A DNA stretch of 64,000 nt from the NCBI GenBank assembly GCA_964019155.1, contig OZ025244.1:13413513-13477512 (forward strand), given 5' to 3'. Shown here in pieces: positions 47,095-56,905 of the stretch. A program made the translations under genes and the position numbers. Source of the stretch: Osedax fenrisi (lineage: Eukaryota; Annelida; Polychaeta; Sabellida; Siboglinidae). Under the pieces are notes generated by a model. The model did no database searches. It worked only from the letters and a program-made list of their open reading frames with translations, and had not been told where the DNA came from. Position 1 is the stretch's first letter. The number at the start of each line of letters is the position of its first letter.

Positions 47095-47717
47095 AGGATT
47101 ATTATCAGTAAATACTAGACATTTCGAACCTAACAAATATGGCCTAAATTTATCAGTTATAGCCCATTTTAAAGCTAGTAATTCTAATTTCATCGCGCTG
47201 TAATTAATGTCATTTCTCTCACCCCCTCTAAGTCCCCTGCTAGCGTATGCTATAACTCTCTCTTTACCGTCTACTTTCTGGGATAGGACAGCACCCAATC
47301 CTTGTAGGGAGGCATCCGTCTCTACAATGAAAGGAAGGCTGAAATCTGGGTATCCTAGAATAGGTGCACTGACCAGCCTTTCTTTCAATGCATTAAATGA
47401 CTCCTCACACGTGGTATTCCACTCAAAATTAGTAGTACACTCATACAATGGCTTAGCTAATGCTGCAAATTTCGGAATGAATCGTCTATAATACGAAGCT
47501 AATCCTAGAAAAGAGCGTATATCTGTAGAATTGGCAGGTATTGGCCACGAGAAAACTGCTGAAGTCTTATCGGGGTCCGTAGCTACCCCTTCTCCCGATA
47601 CTACGTGTCCTAAGTATTTTACTTCACGTTGTAAGAGTGAACACTTTGATGGTTTTAATTTCAAACCATATTCCTGTAGCTTATGGAATAATAAAGATAG
47701 GCGATCATACATTATTT
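47095..47717 (-). repeat. Inverted pol arm of Gypsy element 1
   Basis: On minus it encodes the same RT/RNase H segment as the + arm: KLKPSKCSLLQREVKYLGHV, FLGLASYYRRFIPKF, VETDASLQGLGAVLS and LVFTDNNP. The junction with the primer-binding site is at 47094/47095, right after GCGAAC, with AGGATT shared at the break. It is non-functional as an antisense frame in the element, but a transcript crossing both arms could form a 623-bp hairpin. Confidence 0.92.
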
Positions 47718-50062
47718 TTTTCAATAAAACTAATGGCGCACTATATGGAGAACAACTTGGTTTGGTAAATGCACCAGCAACATTTTCCCGTCTGATGCAA
47801 TCTTGTCTAGGTAGCGAAAATCTCGAAACCCTTATCCTATATTTGGATGATATTTTAGTATTTGCGCCAACTTTTCAAATAATGTATGATCGCCTATCTT
47901 TATTATTCCATAAGCTACAGGAATATGGTTTGAAATTAAAACCATCAAAGTGTTCACTCTTACAACGTGAAGTAAAATACTTAGGACACGTAGTATCGGG
48001 AGAAGGGGTAGCTACGGACCCCGATAAGACTTCAGCAGTTTTCTCGTGGCCAATACCTGCCAATTCTACAGATATACGCTCTTTTCTAGGATTAGCTTCG
48101 TATTATAGACGATTCATTCCGAAATTTGCAGCATTAGCTAAGCCATTGTATGAGTGTACTACTAATTTTGAGTGGAATACCACGTGTGAGGAGTCATTTA
48201 ATGCATTGAAAGAAAGGCTGGTCAGTGCACCTATTCTAGGATACCCAGATTTCAGCCTTCCTTTCATTGTAGAGACGGATGCCTCCCTACAAGGATTGGG
48301 TGCTGTCCTATCCCAGAAAGTAGACGGTAAAGAGAGAGTTATAGCATACGCTAGCCAGGGACTTAGAGGGGGTGAGAGAAATGACATTAATTACAGCGCG
48401 ATGAAATTAGAATTACTAGCTTTAAAATGGGCTATAACTGATAAATTTAGGCCATATTTGTTAGGTTCGAAATGTCTAGTATTTACTGATAATAATCCTT
48501 TAGCACACTACCAAACTTGCCGTAATGCAACAATGGAAATGAGATGGATTGCTCAGTTAGAACAGTTCGATATTGACATTAAATATAGACCTGGTAGGGA
48601 AAATAAAAATGCGGATGCATTAAGTAGACGGGTTCATATCTCCTCTATTCATCGTACATCTTCGCTTATACCCAATAGACTTAACCCGATTCATTGTTCA
48701 AACGTAGCTATAATTAGAGTTCCGGACAAGCGAATGCATAGAGTAGATGATAATGTAGTAGATAAAATGGTTGATATGCAGAGTAGAGACCCCGTACTCG
48801 TTAAGTTACGAGAGTGGGTAAAAGGTGGTGAAAAACCCACTAATACGTCAGGTGAAATATCCGAATTACGTACTTTACTTCGGCATTGGAATATGTTTAT
48901 AGTTATAGATAATATATTGTATAGGGAAGTGGTAAGGAGGGGAAGTATAAAGTTGCAGATGTTAGCTAGTCCAGAACTTCGCGAACTAGTTTTATCGGCG
49001 GTGCACGATGATTTAGGTCATCAAGGTATTGATCGTACCACAAACTTCGTTTTAGATCGAGTATTCTGGATAGGCGTGTGGAACGATGTGAAGGAGTATT
49101 GTAAATCCTGCCGTCGTTGTGCAATTTCTAGTGCGTTGACCATTAAACCTAAAATGGGCTCGATCCAAGCAGAGCGTCCTTTAGAAATCCTTGCTATAGA
49201 TTTCACTACAGTGGAAAAAAGTATCAATGGTATAGAAAATATCCTAGTATTAACGGATATTTTCACGAAATACTCTGTAGCCATACCAACGAAGAACCAA
49301 AAATCTACGACTGTCGCTAGAGCTCTACGCCAATATTGGTTCCAGTATGGAATACCATCTCGGATACACTCTGATCAAGGACGTAACTTTGAATCAGAGG
49401 TCATTCGTGATTTATGTGAGGAACATGGCGTAGAGAAAAGTAGAACTACCGCATACCACCCCCAAGGTAACGGTCAGACTGAGCGTTTTAATCGTACCCT
49501 GCATGGATTGTTATGTACAATATCGCAAGAAAAGAAATCTGAGTGGCCCCGGTATATTGACAATCTCGTGTACGCATATAATTGTGGGGTGCATGCTTCG
49601 ACAGGGGAGTCTCCATTTTTCCTCTTCTTCGGGCGAGAACCAATCCTACCTATTGACAGCGTGCTTTGTAACCCGAAGAAGGAAGAATTGACCTCACTAA
49701 ATCGAGTATGGCACCAGGCTGAAAGAGACAGGCGTAATAAACATGCGACCAAAACTCCTAAATCTTTTGATGACGTGAAAGTGGGTGATGAAGTATTTAT
49801 CCGTAGTCACCCATTGGGTCGAAACAAGATTCAGGATAAATACTCATCACATCCTCTAATTGTCATCGACCGGCCTTCCCCACAAACGTGTACGGTAATG
49901 CCTATAACAAAGGCTAGGATTGTAAATAGGGCAGAGATATTGAAAGCGACCAGATTGCGTCGCGATAACCTTACAAGCGTAAGTGTGCCTTTGTCGACGA
50001 TAGATAGCCCAGTGCCGGGTCCATCTCTGCGTCGAAGTAATCGCGTAAAAAACCTCGGGTGA
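47531..50062 (+). CDS. Gypsy pol remainder: partial RT, RNase H, integrase
   Basis: Open for 843 codons. The first ~62 residues are antisense read-through of the inverted arm and are not homologous to anything; the first in-frame ATG is at 47795. RT remains from about residue 63 (GLVNAPATFSRLM, catalytic YLDD at 47840-47851, GLKLKPSKCS, FLGLASYYRRFI). RNase H follows (VETDASLQGLGAVLSQ, ELLALKWAI, FTDNNPL), then the integrase HHCC zinc motif (HDDLGHQGI, CKSCRRC), the catalytic core with D (DFTT), D (SDQGRNF) and E (GQTERFN), and a GPY/F-like C-terminal region. No chromodomain is recognised. Lacking the RT start, it cannot supply a full enzyme. It ends TGA 49 bases before the 3' LTR. Confidence 0.88.
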   Translation: MAGIGHEKTAEVLSGSVATPSPDTTCPKYFTSRCKSEHFDGFNFKPYSCSLWNNKDRRSYIIFFNKTNGALYGEQLGLVNAPATFSRLMQSCLGSENLETLILYLDDILVFAPTFQIMYDRLSLLFHKLQEYGLKLKPSKCSLLQREVKYLGHVVSGEGVATDPDKTSAVFSWPIPANSTDIRSFLGLASYYRRFIPKFAALAKPLYECTTNFEWNTTCEESFNALKERLVSAPILGYPDFSLPFIVETDASLQGLGAVLSQKVDGKERVIAYASQGLRGGERNDINYSAMKLELLALKWAITDKFRPYLLGSKCLVFTDNNPLAHYQTCRNATMEMRWIAQLEQFDIDIKYRPGRENKNADALSRRVHISSIHRTSSLIPNRLNPIHCSNVAIIRVPDKRMHRVDDNVVDKMVDMQSRDPVLVKLREWVKGGEKPTNTSGEISELRTLLRHWNMFIVIDNILYREVVRRGSIKLQMLASPELRELVLSAVHDDLGHQGIDRTTNFVLDRVFWIGVWNDVKEYCKSCRRCAISSALTIKPKMGSIQAERPLEILAIDFTTVEKSINGIENILVLTDIFTKYSVAIPTKNQKSTTVARALRQYWFQYGIPSRIHSDQGRNFESEVIRDLCEEHGVEKSRTTAYHPQGNGQTERFNRTLHGLLCTISQEKKSEWPRYIDNLVYAYNCGVHASTGESPFFLFFGREPILPIDSVLCNPKKEELTSLNRVWHQAERDRRNKHATKTPKSFDDVKVGDEVFIRSHPLGRNKIQDKYSSHPLIVIDRPSPQTCTVMPITKARIVNRAEILKATRLRRDNLTSVSVPLSTIDSPVPGPSLRRSNRVKNLG

Positions 50063-50110
50063 CATAATTAAATTGTGAGTGTGAGACCACTTCATAACGG
50101 AGGGGGTGTA

Positions 50111-50473
50111 TGTTATAAAGTCAGTTGTTGATATATCGATTAATGTAATGTACATGTAAATGCATTACATAAGGTACACAGATATATCTACATAAAAACT
50201 TAAAACTAGATTTTAGTGTCACGCTCTGTGTTAATTGCATAGCCTTAGCAATATCAATGTTCGTTTTTATGTTATTTTATATTTTTATCGTCTGCAAATT
50301 ATATTTTGTTATTGTGCTATAGAATTAATGCCAATCGGTAATATAGCCGCATTCATCATTCTGCATGTCATCGGGTATGTACTATTATTATTATTATTAT
50401 TATTATATTAGATTATCATTGTTATATTCAACAGGTCTTTGTCTTAATAAAGTATACACGAACTCAACTTTGT

Positions 50474-50477
<4 letters not shown>
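50111..50477 (+). repeat. 3' LTR of Gypsy element 1
   Basis: 367 bp, TGTTATAAAG to CTTTGTTACA, preceded by the purine tract. It is followed at once by (TA)n (50478-50508). Confidence 0.93.
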
Positions 50478-50508
<31 letters not shown>

Positions 50509-50510
<2 letters not shown>

Positions 50511-50649
50511 AGTGGGGTTCACTCTAATGTATATACTATATTTTGATAGAAATCCATATAAAATATATAATTTATTCCGGAGTTTTCAGTTTACCTACAG
50601 AATACAATTCTATAAGGTTTTTAAAATAAACTTTTAATTGCAATTTATA

Positions 50650-50683
<34 letters not shown>

Positions 50684-51300
50684 TATTATAGAGTTCTATA
50701 ATACTAGGATTACTATAATAGTTTACTCATCACTGATTTATATTATATATATAGGATATATTTATATACCTATAGGCTATATATCTATGCTATCATTTAT
50801 AGCATATATTTATAGTTTACATAAAATACAAATCTGTTATTATTATACACATCAATATCTACTCTCTTCTGGAAATAATAAATTTGTTTTTAATCATTGA
50901 CCATATATGTAGAGTACCAAAATCTGGTACTCTAAATCTATGCCATTGACCCACATATTTTAAATCCCCCTCAAAGTTTGTGCATTGACCTAATAATATA
51001 ATTAATAATAAACTAAATTATAAACTCTAATTCATTATTAAAATTTATATTTATAAACCTTTATATAATATATAATATTTATATATTATATTATTATCAT
51101 ATTTCTTAATATAATTATTTAATATAGTAATTTAAAAAATAAAATTGGCGAATATTGATTGTAATATAAGGTAATATACAGTTACAATTTAATATAATTC
51201 TCATTTATCACCAATTTTAAATTTATTTAAATTATTTTAATTTAAATAGTGCATACGTTATGCTATGAATAAATATTTATAAACTATATTATATCATATA

Positions 51301-51350
<50 letters not shown>

Positions 51351-51568
51351 GATATATGGTATATGATAATGTAGTACCGGTCATATTCTATATGATTGAG
51401 ATTATCATATAAATAAACTTTATTATAAAGTATTACAATTATTCAATAATTGTAACAATTTAAAATAATATATATTATATAATATAACCATACGGTTATG
51501 GTATATAACCTGCAAATAAAAATTCAGAACATGATATATTTTATATATTAAATATCATTATTGCTTAG

Positions 51569-51609
<41 letters not shown>

Positions 51610-53067
51610 TAATTGTAATTATAATTATAATTGGGAATAACATTAATGTTATTCCCAATATATACATATAATAATATATGAATATATGACTGTATGACGG
51701 ATTTACATATTATTAGGTGAATTATGGGAAGAATATTATGAAATTAAATCGTACAATTCTAGTGTTTTTAATATGTAGCTAGGTGATTTAAATTTGAATA
51801 GTGGCATCCCTAAATTAATAGTAATATTTGTTAATTAATATTTTACACTACTTTATAAGGTACTTTTTTAATAGGTTTAATAATGTTTATTAGTGTTTAA
51901 ATTGGTTACTAGTGATCTAGTTCAGCTTGTTATTTAGTATTTAGTATAAATTCTACTATTTATAAATAATTAATTACATTAATATATATTATCACACTTC
52001 GCACGATATCACTCCCCAAGAAATAACTTCGCACTAGATTACTAAAATTCTTTAAATTACTTCTTAATCTAATTTGTATTATCTAATTTAGAGATTAAAG
52101 TTTAAATGTATTAATAAAAACTATTATAATATATAATTTTACTATCGTTATAAATATATGTGATGTATATATTTACAAAACTGCAATATTATCGTGTGTC
52201 ATATTTTATGATACACTTTCTTTACAATTTATGAAGTGATAACCCGTTCAGTTGTATAGTATGTAAATTGATATTTTACAATTATTTATAAGGTCATTTT
52301 TCATTGTATCTCATTACCATATGTATCATTAGTTATATTAGTGTTTAAATTACTTCTAAATCTAATTCGTATTGTTTAAACTTAAACGTATTAATAAAAT
52401 CTATTATAATATATAATTTTACTACCGTTATAAATTATCGTGATATATATATATTATATAATATTATATTCAAAATTGCAATATTATCGTGCATCATATT
52501 CTTTAAGTTAGACACTACTAATTAAATTAAGAAGTAATATAAACACTAATAAATTTACTTGTAAATGATATTAATGTGATATATTCAAAATTACCTTATA
52601 AATTATTGTATAGTATAACATTATTAAAGTATTAAAGTGTAAAATATTAATTTACATAGTCTAAACTAAACATATATCGCTTTATAACCTCTGTATACAG
52701 AGGGATATAGGAGGGATATCACCTAATATGATGCAAAATAATCTGAATATTTGTTATATATATCACGAATATTATTAATAGATGTTAAATTATATATTAT
52801 AATAGCTTAAGAAGTAATTTAAACTCTAATAACATTTATGATACTATGAAATTAATGAAATATAATGAAAAATAACCATAATATCAATTAGTTTAAAATA
52901 TTAATTTGTATATTATAAACTACATGTGTTCTTCTAAAGAACACGTATCATCAAATATTATTCACGATAATCTTGCAATTTTGTGTATATATATTACGAA
53001 TATTTATGAGTAAGATTATAAATTATAATAGATTTTATTAATAAGTTGAAGATAGATAGTATTATAA
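50509..53067. other. AT-rich intergenic region
   Basis: No gene. (TA)n tracts at 50655-50680, 51305-51346 and 51572-51604. Diverged repeats of CTATTATAATATATAATTTT (about 52119 and 52401) suggest an old degenerate array at 52030-52640. Confidence 0.5.
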
Positions 53068-54075
53068 TTATTATTGTGTTATGAGAATTAATTTATATTA
53101 ATATACAATGTATAATTTCTGGATAAATAAGATCGTAAATGGTTATCTTCCTTCTTGATTAGATGAATGTATCCATCAATATGATAAAGATTATCTCCGT
53201 TATTGCCCGAGACGTCTTTCATATGTTCTCCAGGATTGAATCCGGTCTCGTCTTTATGAATGCCGTGTATCTACACTTGTAAGCCAGCTTATAGTCAGAA
53301 AAATTGGATAATCAAGATGCACATATTAGAAGTTAGTATATACATATAAATATTATTGTGTTATGAGAATTAATTTATATTAATATACAATGTATAATTT
53401 CTGGATAAATAAGATCGTAAATGGTTATCTTCCTTCTTGATTAGATGAATGTATCCATCAATATGATAAAGATTATCTCCGTTATTGCCCGAGACGTCTT
53501 TCATATGTTCTCCAGGATTGAATCCGGTCTCGTCTTTATGAATGCCTTGTATCTACACTTGTAAGCCAGCTTATAGTCAGAAAAATTGGATAATCGAGAT
53601 GCACAGATTAGAAGTTAGTATATACATATCAATATTATTGTGTTATGAGAATTAATTTATATTAATATACAATGTATAATTTCTGGATAAATAAGATCGT
53701 AAATGGTTATCTTCCTTCTTGATTAGATGAATGTATCCATCAATATGATAAAGATTATCTCCGTTATTGCCCGAGACGTCTTTCATATATTCTCCAGGAT
53801 TGAATCCGGTCTCGTCTTTATGAATGCCGTGTATCTACACTTGTAATCCAGCTTATAGTCAGAAAAATTGGATAATCAAGATGCACAGATTAGAAGTTAG
53901 TATATACATATCAATATTATTGTGTTATGAGAATTAATTTATATTAATATACAATGTATAATTTCTGGATAAATAAGATCGTAAATGGTTATCTTCCTTC
54001 TTGATTAGATGAATGTATCCATCAATATGATAAAGATTATCTCCGTTATTGCCCGAGACGTCTTTCATATGTTCT
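53068..54075 (+). repeat. 282-bp tandem array, 3.6 copies
   Basis: TTGTGTTATGAGAATTAATT recurs at 53074, 53356, 53638 and 53920, exactly 282 bp apart, with very few differences. Each unit has a GC-richer half (GATTATCTCCGTTATTGCCC, GAGACGTCTTTCATATGTTC, GGATTGAATCCGGTCTCGTC) ending in CACTTGTAAGCCAG, and an AT-rich half with GAAGTTAGTATATACATAT. The fourth unit stops after TTCATATGTTCT. No open frame spans it. Confidence 0.93.
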
Positions 54076-54188
54076 ATGTTTATAACATTACACTTATAAC
54101 TAATGGAAATGTTATAACTATACTAATATCAAATATGTATTATATAAGATTATATAACTAATTATTTTATTAAAATATTATATTATAG

Positions 54189-54661
54189 TTATAACAAAGA
54201 TTTTGCGAAGCAAAGATATAACGCTCCCTATGCATGCAACGTAATTTAGTAATAGCCCCAACCGCTGCTAGCAGTAGTATCGAAATCACTGAAATAGATT
54301 TAGGTTCGGCTCTGTTTGCATACAACAATGTTTTCATTGCTCTATTAAATTACATGCAATATAAATTAGCTTTTACTCACTAAATATATACTTATAGCAT
54401 TTAAAACATACATATCATATTTGTTTGTTATATATTAGTAATGAACACTTAGTTTTCATCATATAAATATTAATTTAAAGCATATTATTTAACATTTTAA
54501 AAGTAAAATAGTATAGTTAAATACGAATTTACATTATAAACAACGCATAGTTCCTAAAAGTAACCCGCTATAGGTGGCACCAGGGTATTTTGTATACAAA
54601 TTCGAATTACACGATTTCGCGTAAGTGTTATATCTTTCCTTCGGAAAATCTTTGGTTATAA
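54189..54661 (+). mobile_element. MITE with 38-bp inverted ends
   Basis: Left TTATAACAAAGATTTTGCGA followed by AGCAAAGATATAACGCT; the right end, reversed, differs at about four positions. The interior (CAACCGCTGCTAGCAGTAGT etc.) is GC-richer and non-coding. Confidence 0.75.
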
Positions 54662-55614
54662 TATCATTATATACCAATTCGAGTTATTCTACGAAAAATA
54701 AATTTAAATATTATATCATTTATAAAAAAAATTATAATATATAAATACTTTATTTATATATAATAAATAAATTATTCTATTATAAATTTTAAATAATGTT
54801 TTATAAATGTTAAATAAATCAATTAAAAATTATATAAATAAATATAAATGTGATATTGGCATTCACAATGTATATATCCTAAATCAATATATCTGATTGT
54901 TAACAATTTATACATGTCTGATTTTCATATATGATGTTTTTTATAAATTTATGATTATGTATTCATGTATATATGAAGATTTAAATTTATTGATAATCTA
55001 TATTATAGATAACGAGCATCGAGCATAACAAAATGCATGCTGCCTGGTAGGCTAATGAAATCACTGGCTAGCAACATATGCTGGTCGCAATATAATATGG
55101 ACGGGTCAGTGGAAAGATTCCCTTTAGGAGAACTGAAATTCATAAGATTATAATTGGTTAGAATTTATTTAATTTAATACAACATTAATTATAATTTATT
55201 TTATAGATGTATATAATGATGTGGGAACATATAAGGTGCATACTTTTTTACTTAATCAATAAATATTAAAAATAAAAAATGTCTTATTTAATTTATTATT
55301 ATATGTAAAATATTATTAAAATAATTTAAACTAAAGTTTATTTATATAGTACATGTTAATAAACATTAAATACATTTCTATATGTATACAAATAATACAT
55401 ATAAATAAGTAAAAGTATATAACAACAATTGTATTAATTTTGTTATTATAAATGCATATATATGGGTCATATACCAGTAAACAACAATCTAAAACTTTAA
55501 TATAACAATGAGTTTAATGATAACAAATATGTAGATAAGTTTGTCTTATATATAAATGGTAATATAATTAATAGAGTACAGTATTATAATTTTTAGGAAT
55601 CACTAAATATATAT
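54662..55614. other. AT-rich region with one island
   Basis: The island 55008-55140 (ATGCATGCTGCCTGGTAGGC etc.) shows no open frame of note. ACCAGTAAACAACAATCTAA at about 55472 is a lone left end of the fold-back family at 55615. Confidence 0.45.
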
Positions 55615-55915
55615 AGTAAACAATAATCTAAAACAGTGCGCAAATAATACGCAATGTTATGTGCGCAAAACATCCTTCTTTTTTGGCTATGTTTTTATTG
55701 CGCAAAAATAATGGGCATATATATTGCGCAAAACATATTGCAGATAAAATGCGCAGGATAATTTGCATATAAAGTGCACATAAAATGCGCAAACTATTTT
55801 GCGCAATTTATACGCAAATTATGTTGCGCAAGAAAAAAATAGCCAAAAAAGAAGGATATTCTTGCGCACAGAACATTGCGGATTATTTGCGCATTGTTTT
55901 AGATTATTGTTTACT
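55615..55915 (+). mobile_element. TTGCGCA fold-back MITE
   Basis: Inverted ends AGTAAACAATAATCTAAAAC and GTTTTAGATTATTGTTTACT. Inner inverted pair ATCCTTCTTTTTTGGCTAT / ATAGCCAAAAAAGAAGGAT. The core has many TTGCGCA/TGCGCAA words. Nearly the whole element can fold back. The CGCAAT word links it to the satellite at 36130. Confidence 0.85.
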
Positions 55916-55984
55916 TGGTATACGTAATAACATACTATAACAAACTGTCAGTTTGAAACTGACTATATACATATCCAATGATTC

Positions 55985-56225
55985 CTACTTAAGATAATAT
56001 GGTCGACCAACTGAACGAGTGAACATGTCTACAAATTACAAGCATACAAATTGCAATTCCTTTAACATCTTTAAAAAGAAATAATATAGGAATGATGATT
56101 AGACAAGCTGGCAGACTTACCAGACTAGTTTCCGATTTCCGCCTTTCTAACTGGTAATTCATTAACGGCAACCTCTACATAATTTCCCAATACATTACAT
56201 CTAATAGATTCCCCATTATAGCTCT
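55985..56225 (-). pseudogene. Exon-like, coding-like fragment beside a MITE
   Basis: On minus the frame SYNGESIRCNVLGNYVEVAV then NELPVRKAEIGN ends in TAG, 5 bases before a consensus donor GTAAGTC (about 56119). Beyond the MITE at 56233-56475, another coding-like stretch, MDKVVFITDNVARVTVSRLL, reads toward it on minus, but the two frames do not join cleanly. Composition is GC-rich. It may be an old host exon or an unrecognised transposon. The 60-codon minus frame downstream is hydrophobic and unsupported. Confidence 0.3.
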
Positions 56226-56232
56226 TACTATA

Positions 56233-56475
56233 CCCAGCAAACAGTAAGATCAGCATAATAGCAGCATAACAGCAGCATAATATACTTTTAAAATTAATAG
56301 CAACATAATATTAGCATAATTGCATCATAATAGCAGCATAATAGCATGACAAATTAATAGCAGCATAATATACCTTTAATAGCAGCATAATGGCAGCATA
56401 ATAGCACAATGTAAACTTTTGAGGATCTAACATATGCTGTTATGCTGCTATTATGCTGCTCTTACTTTTAGCTGG
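56233..56475 (+). mobile_element. CCCAGCAAACAG MITE, copy at 56 kb
   Basis: Ends CCCAGCAAACAGTAAGA and TCTTACTTTTAGCTGG. The body has AGCAGCATAATAGCA words. It is flanked by ACTATA on the left and ATATAA on the right. It splits a GC-richer, exon-like segment (55985-56590). Confidence 0.75.
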
Positions 56476-56692
56476 ATATAAGTAATCTAGATACGGTAAC
56501 TCTTGCTACATTATCAGTTATAAATACCACCTTGTCCATAATCCCCATTCCGTTGTATGTCGGGGTAGTAGTGTTTCTCTCTGCATTGACTCATCGTAAA
56601 TGATTATATTTTCCAAAAGAACATTTATATATAAATGCTAACTTATCCACAAAAAAGTACAACCATACAGCTATACCACCATTAGGGGAGAA

Positions 56693-56905
56693 TACCCGAT
56701 CGTGGACCACCTAAGATCAAACATGAATATCTTTTTTAATATTTAATTTTCAACCAATTTTTTTTTGTATTATGTTAGTATTATATTAATCTATCATATA
56801 ATCAAAATGTTGTCATACAAAATATTCTTTATTAAAAAGTTATTAGGATTCATAATAAACTGCCATTATCCCAAAAGTTACCCGATCGTGGACTTTTTCG
56901 TTGGT
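56693..56905 (+). mobile_element. Short diverged MITE-like element
   Basis: The left end TAGGGGAGAATACCCGATCG resembles the GGGGAAAGT family. ACCCGATCGTGGAC occurs twice in direct orientation (about 56705 and 56880). The right end is unclear. Confidence 0.4.

Larger units (their letters stand above)
46713..50477 (+). mobile_element. Ty3/Gypsy LTR retrotransposon with inverted pol duplication
   Basis: Two 367-bp LTRs flank 3.0 kb. A likely primer-binding site (TTGGCGCTGCGAAC, 47081-47094) and a purine-rich tract (GGAGGGGGTGTA, about 50099-50110) are present. Inside, 47095-47717 is the reverse complement of 47877-48499: 623 bases in each arm, no length difference, and only a two-base difference noticed (near 47239-47240). 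The loop is 159 bases. gag, protease and the first part of RT are absent, replaced by the inverted arm. The rest of pol is open. The target duplication is hidden because both flanks are TA repeats. Confidence 0.92.

Noticed and set aside
47531..47717. Start of the Gypsy ORF as a novel N-terminal domain
   Set aside because: These codons are antisense to the RT arm; they exist only because the inverted duplication is open on both strands.
48103..49752. Antisense frames across Gypsy pol (48103-48387, 49021-49284, 49474-49752)
   Set aside because: Shadows of the conserved RT, RNase H and integrase frame.
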